The notes beneath the pieces are model-generated. The model searched no databases. It saw only the letters and a list, made by a program, of their open reading frames with translations, and was not told the origin of the DNA. Below, piece after piece: positions 1 to 10,477 of a DNA stretch of 64,000 bases. The position numbers were made by a program, and so were the translations under genes. Origin of the DNA: Oceanisphaera arctica (lineage in GTDB: Bacteria; Pseudomonadota; Gammaproteobacteria; Enterobacterales; Aeromonadaceae); NCBI RefSeq assembly GCF_002936955.1, contig NZ_MPZM01000003.1, positions 92,912 through 156,911 of the forward strand, written 5' to 3'. Each line of letters starts with the position of its first letter. Positions within the stretch are counted from its first letter, which is position 1.

Positions 1-90
1 GGAAGTTTCTTGCAATCCGGGGTTGGCAAATCCGGATCGGCTTGCTAAGGTGGGCGCAGACCTATTAGAAGAAACACAGGCCACCCTATT

Positions 91-138
91 ATGAACTTCC
101 TGCACAACGCCAAGCACCATCATCATCATCCCGACTAG
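91..138 (+). CDS. hisL: his operon leader peptide
   Basis: A 15-codon reading frame reads MNFLHNAKHHHHHPD and stops with TAG. Five consecutive His codons plus one earlier His make it a textbook attenuation leader. The ending HHPD matches the E. coli HisL ending, though the His run is shorter than the seven in E. coli. Ribosome stalling at the His codons when charged His-tRNA is scarce would favour the antiterminator in the RNA that follows. No strong Shine-Dalgarno is visible. Function is inferred from composition and from its place just upstream of the attenuator and hisG. Confidence 0.93.
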   Translation: MNFLHNAKHHHHHPD

Positions 139-236
139 GCTTTCAGAATTTTATTCTGGAAGGCCTATACCTTGGCGGCTTCCAGCAGGACAGAATACAT
201 AAACCCTCGGAAGCATAGCTCCGGGGGTTTTTCGTT
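139..236 (+). promoter_or_regulatory. his attenuator region
   Basis: Between the leader peptide and hisG lie a first hairpin (CTTTCAGAATTTTATTCTGGAAGG-like arms around 140-163), a middle segment, and a strong terminator hairpin ending in a T run. This order (leader, pause/antiterminator arms, terminator) is the standard his attenuator. Alternative pairing was not computed. Confidence 0.8.
204..233 (+). terminator. his attenuator terminator hairpin
   Basis: CCCTCGGA pairs with TCCGGGGG (one T-G pair) across a short loop and is followed by TTTTT. It lies 60 bases before the hisG start and would end transcription when histidine is sufficient. Confidence 0.85.
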
Positions 237-294
237 TTACCGCTTCATTTTTACACAGTTTATTTATCAGACTACAGACAGGGAACACAACATC

Positions 295-1197
295 ATGACA
301 CTGGATCAAAATCGTCTTCGCATCGCCATTCAGAAATCCGGCCGCCTCAGCACCGAATGCCAGAAGCTGCTCAAGGGCTGCGGCGTAAAACTCAACCTGC
401 GTGAGCAGCGCCTGATCGCCCACGCCGAAAACATGCCCATCGATTTACTGCTGGTACGCGATGACGACATTCCCGGTCTGGTGATGGACGGTGTGGTTGA
501 CCTCGGCGTGGTGGGCGAAAACGTGTTGGAAGAAACCCTGATGGAGCGCCAGGCTCAGGGCGAAAGTTCCGATTACAGCGTGCTCAAGCGCCTCGACTTC
601 GGCGGCTGCCGGTTGTCGTTGGCGGTGGCTCAGGAGTTCGACTATCAAGGCCCGGAAAGCCTGGAAGGCAAACGTATCGCTACTTCTTATCCCTGGTTGC
701 TCAAGCGCTACATGGACCGTCAGGGCGTCAAGTTCAAGAGCGTCATGCTGAACGGCTCGGTCGAAGTGGCGCCGCGTGCCGGCGTGGCCGACGCCATCTG
801 CGATCTGGTGTCTACCGGTGCCACTCTGGAAGCCAACGGCCTGGTCGAAACCGACGTTATCTTCCGCTCCAAGGCAGTGCTGATCCAGAGCGCCATCCCC
901 CTGCCGACCGCCAAACAACAGGTTATCGACCGTCTGCTGCCCCGTATCCAGGGCCTGCAACAGGCGCGCGAGAGCAAATACATCATGCTGCACGCTCCCA
1001 AGGATCGGCTGGAAGCCGTTATCGATCTGCTGCCCGGCGCCGAGCGTCCCACCATCATGCAGCTGGCCGGTGAAAGCAACCAGGTGGCCATTCACATGGT
1101 GAGCGGCGAAGACATGTTCTGGGAAACCATGGAAGGCCTCAAGGCCCTGGGCGCCTCCTCCATTCTGGTGCTGCCCATCGAGAAGATGATGGAGTAA
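295..1197 (+). CDS. hisG: ATP phosphoribosyltransferase, long form
   Basis: HisG catalyses the first step of histidine synthesis, joining ATP and PRPP to phosphoribosyl-ATP, and is the usual target of feedback inhibition by histidine. The protein from ATG 295 is 300 residues, the length of the long HisG_L form that carries its own C-terminal regulatory ACT-like domain. Start context: AGGGA lies about 10 bases upstream of ATG 295; the frame is open further upstream, but that stretch overlaps the attenuator hairpin. The N-terminus [18 protein letters not shown] and the motif [13 protein letters not shown] are typical. First gene of the his operon, three bases before hisD. Confidence 0.97.
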   Translation: MTLDQNRLRIAIQKSGRLSTECQKLLKGCGVKLNLREQRLIAHAENMPIDLLLVRDDDIPGLVMDGVVDLGVVGENVLEETLMERQAQGESSDYSVLKRLDFGGCRLSLAVAQEFDYQGPESLEGKRIATSYPWLLKRYMDRQGVKFKSVMLNGSVEVAPRAGVADAICDLVSTGATLEANGLVETDVIFRSKAVLIQSAIPLPTAKQQVIDRLLPRIQGLQQARESKYIMLHAPKDRLEAVIDLLPGAERPTIMQLAGESNQVAIHMVSGEDMFWETMEGLKALGASSILVLPIEKMME

Positions 1198-1200
1198 GCC

Positions 1201-2493
1201 ATGAATATTCTTGAATGGAATCAACTGAACACCACCGAGCAAGCAGAAGCGCTGCGACGCCCGGCCTTGGCTCAGGGCGGACGTGAAGCCCAGGTGGCCG
1301 ACATTATCCAGAAAGTACGCGAGGGCGGTGACGCCGCCCTGATTGAGCTGACCCGCACCCTGGACCGCGCCGAGCGCAGCACGCTGCAACTGTCACAAGA
1401 GGAAATCGACACCGCCGCCGACCGCGTCGGCGACGAGCTGAAGGCCGCCATCGAGCTGGCCATCACCAATATCGAGACCTTTCACCGGGCACAGCTGCCG
1501 CAACCCATAGCGCTGGATACCAGCCCGGGCGTGCGCTGCGAACTGCACTTTCAGCCGATAGAAAAAGTCGGCCTCTATGTACCCGGTGGCAGCGCGCCCT
1601 TGGTATCCACCGTGATGATGCTGGCCATTCCGGCCCGTCTGGCCGGATGCGAACGGGTGGTGCTGTGTTCGCCACCGCCCATCAACGACGCCATCATCTA
1701 TACCGCCCGCCGCTGTGGTGTGGACGCCATCTATACCCTAGGCGGCGCTCAGGCCGTGGCGGCCATGGCCTACGGCAGCGAGACCGTGACCAAGGTGGAC
1801 AAGATTTTCGGCCCCGGCAATACCTGGGTCACCGAGGCCAAGCGCCAAGTGTCCTCGGATGTGAACGGTGCGGCCATCGACATGCCCGCCGGCCCCTCAG
1901 AAGTGCTGGTGATCGCCGACGACACCGCCGATGCGGACTTTATCGCCTCGGATCTGCTGTCTCAGGCCGAGCACGGCCCGGACTCCCAGGTAATACTGGC
2001 CACCCCGAGCCGTGAGCTGGCACAAAAGGTCAACGTGGCGCTGGAGCAACAGCTGGCACAGCTGTCTCGCGCCGACATCGCCCGTCAGGCCCTGGCCGAG
2101 AGCCGTACCTTTATCTGTGACGATCTGGTACAGGCTGCCGCCATCTCCAACGCCTATGCGCCCGAGCACCTGATAGTGCAAACCGCCGATCCGCGCGCCC
2201 TGCTGCCGAGCCTGAAAAACGCCGGCTCGATCTTCCTCGGCGCCTGGACCCCGGAATCAGTGGGCGACTACGCCAGCGGCACCAACCACACTCTGCCCAC
2301 CTACGGCTATGCCCGCACCTATTCCAGCCTGGGGCTGGCCGATTATCAGCGCCGCTTTACCGTGCAGGAGCTGAGTCCGGAAGGCCTTCGCGCCATCGGC
2401 CCGGCGGTGGAGCTGCTGGCCGCTACCGAAACCCTCGATGCCCACAAGAACGCGGTCAGCCTGCGGCTGGCCAAACTGGAGAAGAAAGCATGA
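1201..2493 (+). CDS. hisD: histidinol dehydrogenase
   Basis: HisD is a zinc enzyme that oxidises L-histidinol to L-histidine in two NAD-dependent steps, the last reactions of the pathway. The 430-residue length is normal. Visible signature blocks are FGPGNTWVTEAK, DMPAGPSEVLVIAD and LLSQAEHGPDSQV; the His and Gln in the last block belong to the zinc/catalytic region in the family. The gene starts three bases after hisG and its TGA overlaps the hisC ATG (ATGA), so it is translationally coupled inside the operon. Confidence 0.97.
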   Translation: MNILEWNQLNTTEQAEALRRPALAQGGREAQVADIIQKVREGGDAALIELTRTLDRAERSTLQLSQEEIDTAADRVGDELKAAIELAITNIETFHRAQLPQPIALDTSPGVRCELHFQPIEKVGLYVPGGSAPLVSTVMMLAIPARLAGCERVVLCSPPPINDAIIYTARRCGVDAIYTLGGAQAVAAMAYGSETVTKVDKIFGPGNTWVTEAKRQVSSDVNGAAIDMPAGPSEVLVIADDTADADFIASDLLSQAEHGPDSQVILATPSRELAQKVNVALEQQLAQLSRADIARQALAESRTFICDDLVQAAAISNAYAPEHLIVQTADPRALLPSLKNAGSIFLGAWTPESVGDYASGTNHTLPTYGYARTYSSLGLADYQRRFTVQELSPEGLRAIGPAVELLAATETLDAHKNAVSLRLAKLEKKA

Positions 2494-3548
2494 GCATCAC
2501 CAAAATGGCCCGTGCCCAGGTGCAGGCCCTGACCCCTTATCAATCGGCCCGGCGTATCGGCGGCCAGGGCCACATCTGGCTCAACGCCAACGAAGCGGCC
2601 GACAGCGGTGAATACCAACTGGATTGTGCACGCCTGAACCGTTATCCCGAGTGCCAGCCGCCCCAGGTGATCAACCGCTATGCGGGCTATGCGGGAGTGA
2701 CCGCGGAGCAGGTACTGGTCAGCCGCGGCGGCGATGAGGGCATAGAGCTGCTGATCCGTACTTTCTGCGAGCCGGGTCGGGACCAAATCCTGATCTGCAC
2801 GCCTACCTACGGTATGTACGCCATCAGCGCCGAGACCAACGGCGTGGGCATCATAGATGTGCCGCTGCGTGATGACCGCCAGCCCGACTTCGACGGCATC
2901 ATAAAACAGCTCGACAACGTCAAGCTGGTGTTCCTGTGCTCGCCCAACAACCCCACTGGTGATCTGGTAGACAAAACCGGGCTGCTGCGTCTGCTCGAGG
3001 CCGCCAAAGAGCGCGCTCTGGTGGTAGTGGACGAGGCCTATATCGAATTCTGCCCCGAATCCACTCAGGCCGGATTGCTGGCCGACTACCCGCAGCTGGT
3101 ACTGATCCGCACCCTGTCCAAGGCCTTTGGTCTGGCCGGGATTCGCTGTGGCTTTACGCTGGCCAACCCCGAGGTCATCGGCCTGCTGATCAAGGTTATC
3201 GCCCCCTACCCTATCCCCGAGCCGGTAGCCCAGATTGCCGCCCAGGCCCTGAGCGATAGCGGGCTGGCGACCATGCGTGCGCGGGTGGCCGAGATCAATG
3301 CCCTCAAGGCGACGCTTGCCGGGCAGTTACGCCAGAACGCTCAGGTGAAAGAGGTGTTCGCCCCCAACGGCAACTACCTGCTGGTGCGCTTCACGCCTGG
3401 CAGCGATGTCTTTGCCCGCATGGGCAAGGCCGGTATCATATTGCGTGACTTTGCCAGCAAACCCGGGCTTTCCGACTGTATTCGAATCACCATCGGCAAC
3501 AGCGCCGAAATGGACGCGGTACTCCAGATACTGCAACAGGAGCAATAA
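2490..3548 (+). CDS. hisC: histidinol-phosphate aminotransferase
   Basis: HisC is a PLP-dependent class I/II aminotransferase converting imidazole-acetol phosphate and glutamate to histidinol phosphate and 2-oxoglutarate. It has 352 residues, normal for HisC. The block CSPNNPTGDLV and the PLP-lysine region TLSKAFGLAGIRCG are visible. Its start overlaps the hisD stop by four bases, and hisB follows with no gap. Confidence 0.97.
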   Translation: MSITKMARAQVQALTPYQSARRIGGQGHIWLNANEAADSGEYQLDCARLNRYPECQPPQVINRYAGYAGVTAEQVLVSRGGDEGIELLIRTFCEPGRDQILICTPTYGMYAISAETNGVGIIDVPLRDDRQPDFDGIIKQLDNVKLVFLCSPNNPTGDLVDKTGLLRLLEAAKERALVVVDEAYIEFCPESTQAGLLADYPQLVLIRTLSKAFGLAGIRCGFTLANPEVIGLLIKVIAPYPIPEPVAQIAAQALSDSGLATMRARVAEINALKATLAGQLRQNAQVKEVFAPNGNYLLVRFTPGSDVFARMGKAGIILRDFASKPGLSDCIRITIGNSAEMDAVLQILQQEQ

Positions 3549-4634
3549 GTGACTAAGGAACGTATCTTATTTATCGATCGCGACGGCACCATGGTAGAAG
3601 AGCCAGCGGTGGACAAACAACTTGACCGGCTCGACAAGCTGGCCTTTCTGCCCGGCGTGATCCCGGCCCTGCTCAAGCTGCAGGACGCCGGCTACCGGCT
3701 TGTGATGGTGACCAATCAGGACGGCCTGGGCACCGACAGCTTTCCGCAAGCCGACTTTGACGCCCCCCACAACCTGATGATGCAAATTCTCGGCTCTCAG
3801 GGCGTGAGCTTCCAGGACGTTTTGGTCTGCCCGCACTTTCAGCACGACGACTGCGCCTGCCGCAAACCGCGTCTGGGCCTGGTGAAAGACTATCTGCAGG
3901 CCGGCCGTATCGACTTTACCGACTCATGGGTGATAGGCGATCGTCAGACCGACATGGGACTGGCCGAAAACATGGGTCTGCCGGGCCTGCATTACGGTCA
4001 CGGTGACGTAGGTCATGAAAAGCTGGGCTGGCCCCAGATCGTAGCGCGCCTGCTAAGCCGCGGCCGTACCGCCGAGGTGACCCGCACCACCAAGGAAACC
4101 GACATTCGCATCGCGCTTGATCTGGATACCCAGGGCGGCAACCAGATCCACTCCGGGCTGCACTTTTTCGACCACATGCTGGATCAAATTGCCACCCACG
4201 GCGGTTTTCAGCTCAAGGTGGCGGTCGAGGGCGATCTGCACATAGACGATCACCACACGGTGGAAGACACCGCCCTGGCATTGGGCGAAGCGCTGCGCAA
4301 GGCGCTCGGCAACAAGCGCGGCATCGGCCGTTTCGGCTTCGTACTGCCGATGGACGAATGCGAAGCCGCCGTCACCCTGGATCTCTCGGGCCGCCCTTAC
4401 ATGAAGTTCGAAGGTGACTTCCGTCAGGACAAGGTCGGCGATATGTCGGTAGAAATGGTGCCTCACTTCTTCCGTAGCTTAAGCGACAGCCTGGCCGCCA
4501 ATATTCACCTCAAGGTGACCGGTAACAACACTCACCACATGGTGGAAAGCGTGTTCAAGGGCTTCGGCCGCGCCCTGCGCCAGGCCATCAAGGTGGAAGG
4601 CAACGAACTGCCCTCCAGCAAGGGGGTACTGTGA
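3549..4634 (+). CDS. hisB: bifunctional histidinol-phosphatase / imidazoleglycerol-phosphate dehydratase
   Basis: This is a two-domain HisB as in enterobacteria. Residues 1 to about 165 form the HAD-type histidinol phosphatase (nucleophile motif FIDRDGT, zinc-binding Cys/His cluster [14 protein letters not shown]). Residues 170-361 form the IGP dehydratase with metal-binding blocks [23 protein letters not shown] and NTHHMVES. It catalyses the sixth and eighth steps. The start is GTG directly after the hisC TAA, with AGGAG about seven bases upstream. At 361 residues it is full length for the fused form. Confidence 0.96.
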   Translation: MTKERILFIDRDGTMVEEPAVDKQLDRLDKLAFLPGVIPALLKLQDAGYRLVMVTNQDGLGTDSFPQADFDAPHNLMMQILGSQGVSFQDVLVCPHFQHDDCACRKPRLGLVKDYLQAGRIDFTDSWVIGDRQTDMGLAENMGLPGLHYGHGDVGHEKLGWPQIVARLLSRGRTAEVTRTTKETDIRIALDLDTQGGNQIHSGLHFFDHMLDQIATHGGFQLKVAVEGDLHIDDHHTVEDTALALGEALRKALGNKRGIGRFGFVLPMDECEAAVTLDLSGRPYMKFEGDFRQDKVGDMSVEMVPHFFRSLSDSLAANIHLKVTGNNTHHMVESVFKGFGRALRQAIKVEGNELPSSKGVL

Positions 4635-5233
4635 GCAATTCCATAAACGTCGTCATCATCGACACCGGCTGCGCCAACCTGTCGTCGGTGCGCTACGCCA
4701 TCGAACGTCTGGGCTATGACGTCACCGTCAGCAAGGATCCAGACGTGGTACTGGCCGCCGACAAGCTGCTGCTGCCCGGCGTGGGCACCGCCCGCGAGGC
4801 GATGAAGAACCTGAAAGAGCGTAACCTGATCGATCTCATCAATCAGCTGCAGCAGCCGGTGCTGGGTATCTGCCTCGGCATGCAGATGCTGGTCAATCGC
4901 TCGGCAGAAGGCGATGTCGACTGCCTCGGCAAGATCGACGCCGACTGCGCCCACATGGAAAGCAGCGAGGGCATACGCCTGCCCCACATGGGCTGGAACC
5001 AGATAACCCCCATGCCGGGTCATCCCCTATTCAAGGACATCCCCGAAGGCAGTTTCTTCTACTTCGTGCATTCCTATGCGGTGCCGGTCGGCGAATATAC
5101 CCTGGCCTCTAGCCAGCATGGCCAGATCTTCAGCGCCGCCATCGGCCAGGCCAATTTTTTTGGCGTGCAATTCCACCCGGAGCGTTCCGGCGCCGCCGGT
5201 GCTCAACTGCTGAAAAACTTCCTGGAGCTATAA
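4631..5233 (+). CDS. hisH: imidazole glycerol phosphate synthase, glutamine amidotransferase subunit
   Basis: HisH hydrolyses glutamine and channels ammonia to HisF. The class I amidotransferase triad is visible: nucleophile Cys in GICLGMQML, and His and Glu in FHPERS near the C-terminus. The protein is 200 residues. It begins with GTG overlapping the hisB TGA and is followed directly by hisA, so translation is probably coupled throughout. Its partner hisF is two genes downstream. Confidence 0.97.
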   Translation: MSNSINVVIIDTGCANLSSVRYAIERLGYDVTVSKDPDVVLAADKLLLPGVGTAREAMKNLKERNLIDLINQLQQPVLGICLGMQMLVNRSAEGDVDCLGKIDADCAHMESSEGIRLPHMGWNQITPMPGHPLFKDIPEGSFFYFVHSYAVPVGEYTLASSQHGQIFSAAIGQANFFGVQFHPERSGAAGAQLLKNFLEL

Positions 5234-6718
<1,485 letters not shown>

Positions 6719-6726
<8 letters not shown>

Positions 6727-7342
6727 TAGTAAAGCGTTTGATGCCAGCAAGCTGGACTGGGACAAGGTCGACGGCCTCATGCCCGCCGTGGTGCAAGACT
6801 GCCACAGCGGCCGTGTGCTGATGCTGGGTTACATGAACCGGGAAGCCCTGGCCAAGACTCTGGAAACCCGCCAGGTCACCTTTTTCAGCCGCACCAAGAA
6901 CCGGCTGTGGACCAAGGGTGAAAGCTCAGGCCATGTGCTGCAGTTACGCGACATCAGTACCGACTGCGACAACGACACCTTATTGGCCATTGTCGAGCCC
7001 GTCGGCCCTACCTGCCACCTGGGCAATGTGTCTTGCTTCAACGAGCAGCAAGTGCCTGACCTGAGCTTTCTGGCCGAGCTGGAGCAGGTGATCGCCAGCC
7101 GCAAGGGCGCCGATCCCAAGTCCAGCTACACCGCCAGCCTGTACGCCAGCGGCACCAAGCGCATCGCCCAGAAGGTGGGTGAAGAAGGGGTAGAAACCGC
7201 CCTGGCCGCCACCGTGCACGACCACGACGAACTGGTGTGCGAGTCCGCCGACTTGCTGTATCACCTGACGGTACTGCTGCAGCAGGAAGGCCTGCAACTG
7301 AGCGACGTGGTCGCCAAGCTGCAGGAACGACACAGCAAATAA
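6719..7342 (+). CDS. hisI: bifunctional phosphoribosyl-AMP cyclohydrolase / phosphoribosyl-ATP pyrophosphatase
   Basis: This HisIE fusion catalyses steps two and three. Residues 1 to about 115 are the cyclohydrolase ([19 protein letters not shown], then Asp/Cys metal sites STDCDNDT and TCHLGNVSC). The C-terminal 85 residues are the all-alpha pyrophosphatase ([21 protein letters not shown]). At 207 residues it matches the enterobacterial fused form. It starts with GTG inside the end of hisF and closes the operon; a terminator begins five bases after the stop. Confidence 0.97.
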
Positions 7343-7346
7343 ACGC

Positions 7347-7372
7347 AAAAGGCGGGCAAAAGCCCGCCTTTT
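7347..7372 (+). terminator. his operon terminator
   Basis: A perfect stem, GGCGGGC paired with GCCCGCC over a four-base loop, flanked by AAAA and TTTT. It directly follows hisI. Confidence 0.92.
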
Positions 7373-7473
7373 CTTTACCCTTTGGGAGTTGGGATCTAAT
7401 CCCAACAAAAGCGTTGCACCAACCATCCCGCGCCCTTCTCAAGTAAGTCCTGAGAAGCCGGCAACTCTTTGCC

Positions 7474-7522
7474 GTCATTCCCGCGACCCTTACTTTGTCA
7501 TTCTCGCGAAGGCGGGAATCCA
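7474..7522. repeat. palindromic GTCATTCCCGCG-type repeat
   Basis: A half unit GTCATTCCCGCG (7474-7485) is followed by a full unit at 7497-7522, in which TTCTCGC and GCGGGAA face each other across GAAG. The unit resembles the widespread REP/dRS3-like repeat of proteobacterial intergenic DNA. The rest of the 329-base gap between hisI and the peptidase gene shows no gene I can support. Confidence 0.6.
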
Positions 7523-7671
7523 TTTGCGATCTCTCACAAACAATTCAAAGCCGCAGATAGCGCTCATCATCATCAGCCAACATCAAACGACGGAACGCTG
7601 ATCGCGAACAGTTTAAACCAACTTCGTGCAGGCGAACTTTATGTAAAAAAGAAAACCGTATTTACCCGGTT

Positions 7672-8583
7672 CTACCGGTGTGCCAGCGCGTAGTCCATCG
7701 CCGCACACACGGCCGCTACCTGGGCGGCATTGCACTGCTCGGGCGTGGCATTAGGGCTGTCGGGATAGACCTCGGTGGTGGTCTTGTAGCGGGCAGACGT
7801 TATGCCGGCGCACAGACCCAGCTCAGTAAGCGGATACTGGATCACGCCTTTGGCCACCACGGGTGAACCGATGATCTCACCGTTGTCATCCGCAGGCGCG
7901 ATATGCGTGACTTTCTCTACCGCCTCAATCACCGCCTGCTGAAACCCGGGCTGCGGGCTCTCGCTGTCATCCACCAGATAAAAGCCGTCAGGAATGCCGC
8001 AAGGTTCAAACGGCTGGCCGTCCCGGGCCGCCAGGGCTGGGCGAAACTCGGTTTCATCGGTATCTGTGGTCTCGTGCAGATCGATATGCAGCAATACTCG
8101 CTCACGCACCGGTGCCATCAGTTGCAGCAGTGCCGCCGACTCTTCTGCCGGACTGTTCTGGCGGAATGAACGGTTCGGATCCACCGCATTCGCATTCCAG
8201 CGATGAATGCGCTCAAAAGCCCAAGGGCTGACACAGGGCGACACCAGCAAATTCACCCGGCCCGCGTAATCCGCCGCATGCTGTTCCACAAACTGCAGCG
8301 CACCGTGTACGCCACTGGTTTCATAGCCATGCACACCGCCGGTTACCAGCACCACCGGCAGCTCATCCCGCCAGTCGCGGCTGCGTATCGCCATCAACGG
8401 GTAACGTTCATCGCCATAATTCAACTCGCCATACTTCTGCACATCAAAGCGCGAACGCAGCCGCTCGATCACGATCAATACGTCCGCTTCATAACTGCGT
8501 TGGCGGCGCTGCAACGCCCGCCACTCGGCGCGCTCCGCCTCGCCCCAGGGGGTGCCGGGCGTACCGATTGGGTAAGTTTTCAT
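7672..8583 (-). CDS. M14-family zinc metallopeptidase / deacylase-like protein
   Basis: The 303-residue protein belongs to the carboxypeptidase A (M14) / succinylglutamate desuccinylase fold. VTGGVHGYETSG supplies the HxxE zinc ligands near residue 80, and HIDLHETTDTDETEF around residue 165 supplies the third ligand and conserved carboxylates. RWNANAVDPNRSFR is the substrate-carboxylate Asn-Arg region. No signal peptide is seen, so it is probably cytoplasmic. The substrate cannot be told: small peptides or N-acyl amino acids are both possible. It stands alone, pointing toward the his operon. Confidence 0.8.
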   Translation of the reverse strand: MKTYPIGTPGTPWGEAERAEWRALQRRQRSYEADVLIVIERLRSRFDVQKYGELNYGDERYPLMAIRSRDWRDELPVVLVTGGVHGYETSGVHGALQFVEQHAADYAGRVNLLVSPCVSPWAFERIHRWNANAVDPNRSFRQNSPAEESAALLQLMAPVRERVLLHIDLHETTDTDETEFRPALAARDGQPFEPCGIPDGFYLVDDSESPQPGFQQAVIEAVEKVTHIAPADDNGEIIGSPVVAKGVIQYPLTELGLCAGITSARYKTTTEVYPDSPNATPEQCNAAQVAAVCAAMDYALAHR

Positions 8584-8698
8584 AGTATTTTCTCCGAATA
8601 TTCCATACTGGCGGACCTTCTAGCATTCGCGTATAGGGTCGCAATCAGGGCTGATATCTTCGCAGCCGCAGTTCCTCCTCAAAGGATGATTGCCCCCT

Positions 8699-8752
8699 GT
8701 AACGCCTGCGTAAAATGCGCCGCCAGGCGTCATTTTGACGCATTTGTTAGCT
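8699..8752. repeat. attC site closing cassette array 1 (distal end)
   Basis: An imperfect palindrome: TAACGCCTGCGTAAAATGCG faces TTTTGACGCATTTGTTAGC. The right-hand core GTTAGCT matches the base-complement AGCTAAC at 9579-9585 that opens the same cassette. The left-hand core is degenerate, as expected for the last site next to ordinary chromosome. Confidence 0.65.
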
Positions 8753-9562
8753 TTTGTTAATTGATTGCTCTGCAATGAGTTGCCATGAATGTATATCAGG
8801 ATGGCATTGCATAAGTTTAATATCCTTTCCTCCCCAAGACTTTAATATATTTTTTAGTTCTTGGTCGGTAAAAGCATTTTTCTTAGTCACATTCTTATAA
8901 ATATGCCGCCCTAAATAAATTTCTTTTATCGCAGAGTCTGGAATATCGAAACAATACAGAGGTCGACCAGAAACACTGATTTTGGTCCATTTATTATGCC
9001 GACCTTGACCAGAATGATAACAAAATGGTATCTCTGATATGTTTTTGACTACCCTTACCTCTTCTTCGTAACCCCATTCAATTGATTTGTATAGAAACGC
9101 TCTTTTTACCAAATTAAATGCTTCGGTATCAAATACCAGCTCCTTTCCGATGGTTCTTAGAGAGTCCTCACTGATAATGGAAAGGTTCCTATGAGGTTTG
9201 GTAGCTGAATATATTACTTCACCGCATTGGCTAGGAATGACGCATTTTTCGGGGTTTGATAATCCTGCAATATCAACATCAATGCCTAGTACAACGCCTT
9301 GATGCTCATCGCCATAATGAGACCACATTAGGCTATTTAGAGGCTGTCGCGTTAAAGACAATACCCCGTAATTTCTTGAAAATTTATTCTTACATGCATA
9401 TGCAGCTAAATTGGCTGTTATCTTCGAATCTTCGTCATCCGCAAAGCCAAATGCAGTGCACTCAAAAGGGTCATTAAGATCTTCTAAGCAAGAAAATCCT
9501 ATTGATTGATTTTCGATTACTGCTATTGCAGCTTCAAAAGACATGTATTTATAAAGAATCAC
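8747..9562 (-). CDS. DUF2971 family protein (integron cassette)
   Basis: The 271-residue protein begins MILYKYMSFEAAIAV and contains SCLEDLNDPFEC and LTRQPLNSLMWSHYGDEH, the recognisable N-terminal blocks of DUF2971. Members are frequent in accessory DNA; the biochemical role is unknown to me. The start is GTG at 9562, with GGAAG upstream; an internal ATG six codons later is the alternative. It lies about 17 bases from the cassette start, and its stop codon overlaps the attC core, the normal tight packing of a cassette gene. Base composition is much more AT-rich than neighbouring chromosome. Confidence 0.75.
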   Translation of the reverse strand: MILYKYMSFEAAIAVIENQSIGFSCLEDLNDPFECTAFGFADDEDSKITANLAAYACKNKFSRNYGVLSLTRQPLNSLMWSHYGDEHQGVVLGIDVDIAGLSNPEKCVIPSQCGEVIYSATKPHRNLSIISEDSLRTIGKELVFDTEAFNLVKRAFLYKSIEWGYEEEVRVVKNISEIPFCYHSGQGRHNKWTKISVSGRPLYCFDIPDSAIKEIYLGRHIYKNVTKKNAFTDQELKNILKSWGGKDIKLMQCHPDIHSWQLIAEQSINKS

Positions 9563-9578
9563 AGGACTTCCTTTTGAG

Positions 9579-9635
9579 AGCTAACGATTTAATTGTGGGG
9601 CGTGGCACACGTCCCGCACGAATGTCTTGTTATGT
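9579..9635. repeat. attC site between cassettes 5 and 6 of array 1
   Basis: Outer cores AGCTAAC and GTTATGT bracket a short imperfect palindrome with GGGGCGTG facing CACGTCCC. At 57 bases it is the size of a short attC. Each core pairs with the core at the other end of the adjoining cassette. Confidence 0.75.
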
Positions 9636-9655
9636 GTGAACGAATGGGGAAATTT

Positions 9656-9835
9656 ATGAAGAAATACAAGTTTGAATTAGTGATAGAAGAAGGCAGCGAC
9701 GAGTTTTGGGAAGGAATAGACGGAAACAACGGCTGCAATGATGTTGAGACTCTTGTTGAGAGTGCGCTTGAGATGTATGGATTTCACGAAGGCGACAATT
9801 GCAAACTGACCCTTATTGAATACACGAACACATAA
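9656..9835 (+). CDS. small cassette protein, 59 residues, unknown function
   Basis: From ATG 9656 the frame encodes a small acidic protein beginning MKKYKFELVIEEGSDEFWEG. Its TAA overlaps the next attC core (ACATAAC), and its start lies about 20 bases after the preceding core, exactly how cassette genes are packed. It points opposite to most other genes of the array. No family was recognised; the sequence suggests a compact alpha/beta fold (two charged strands, then a helix ETLVESALEMYGF). Confidence 0.6.
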   Translation: MKKYKFELVIEEGSDEFWEGIDGNNGCNDVETLVESALEMYGFHEGDNCKLTLIEYTNT

Positions 9836-9938
9836 CGCCCTAATAACTGGCGCGTAGGTTGGCGTTGTTTTTGCTATATTTTTCCTTTTGCAAAAACGAT
9901 GACAACCGTTACGCGTCCAGTTGATTAGCTTGTTATGT
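9830..9938. repeat. attC site between cassettes 4 and 5 of array 1
   Basis: A 109-base imperfect palindrome: ACATAACGCCCTAATAACTGGCGCG faces CGCGTCCAGTTGATTAGCTTGTTATGTGC. The inner arms GTTTTTGC and GCAAAAAC also pair. Confidence 0.85.
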
Positions 9939-9976
9939 GCTCTTGTTAATATACCCAATTACCTGTTTTTATGTAA

Positions 9977-10309
9977 TTAGCGTTTTGACATTTGATGTGC
10001 ATAATCAGCAAGAATCTCGTCATCAAAACCTTCTTCTGCTAGAGTCGCCATACCATCAAGAATTTTAGGCTCATTCAATAGGTCGATACGTCCAGAGAGA
10101 ACAGAGTCATCGCTAGCAATTGAAGCCATAATTTCTTGGCGATATTTCTCTTTATTTTCCACCACTCGCCCTATTTTCTTATGTGAAGATCTGACATAGC
10201 CATTCACACCTTCACACTCAAAACAGATCCCATTAGCAATGTGTTTCCACTTGCCAATATAGCCAATTCCATTACAGCGTGTACATTCATTTATTCTAGG
10301 TCTTTGCAT
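9977..10309 (-). CDS. small zinc-ribbon-like cassette protein
   Basis: The 110-residue protein starts MQRPRINECTRCNGIGYIG and continues to GICFECEG. The two CxxC pairs, with DnaJ-type CxxCxGxG spacing in the first, indicate a small zinc-binding knuckle of residues 9-34. The rest is polar and helical with no recognised domain. It is carried in its own cassette between attC sites. Function unknown; zinc binding is inferred from the cysteine spacing. Confidence 0.6.
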   Translation of the reverse strand: MQRPRINECTRCNGIGYIGKWKHIANGICFECEGVNGYVRSSHKKIGRVVENKEKYRQEIMASIASDDSVLSGRIDLLNEPKILDGMATLAEEGFDDEILADYAHQMSKR

Positions 10310-10372
10310 GTAGAGCCTCTTTTGTTAATCCTATATATTTTATCGTGCGAAATTATCAATGATCGAATAAGC

Positions 10373-10475
10373 ACATAACGCTACCATCAGCCGCGGAGCA
10401 GTTTAGCCTGTTCTTGCTGTGTCTTTAGCAAAAAAAGGGAGACGCTGTGAAGTCAGCTGGATGTCTTTGTTAGGC
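10373..10475. repeat. attC site between cassettes 3 and 4 of array 1
   Basis: Outer cores ACATAAC and GTTAGGC enclose inner arms such as CATCAGC/GTCAGCTGGATG and TTGCTGTGTCTTTAGCAA. The cores pair with those of the neighbouring cassettes (GTTAGGCTTT with AAAGCCTAAC; GTTATGTGCT with AGCACATAAC). Confidence 0.85.
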
Positions 10476-10477
10476 TT

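Noticed and set aside
445..1389. Long open frame opposite hisG/hisD
   Set aside because: Antisense shadow of strongly conserved his genes; composition is that of a reversed GC-rich gene and no start signal is seen.
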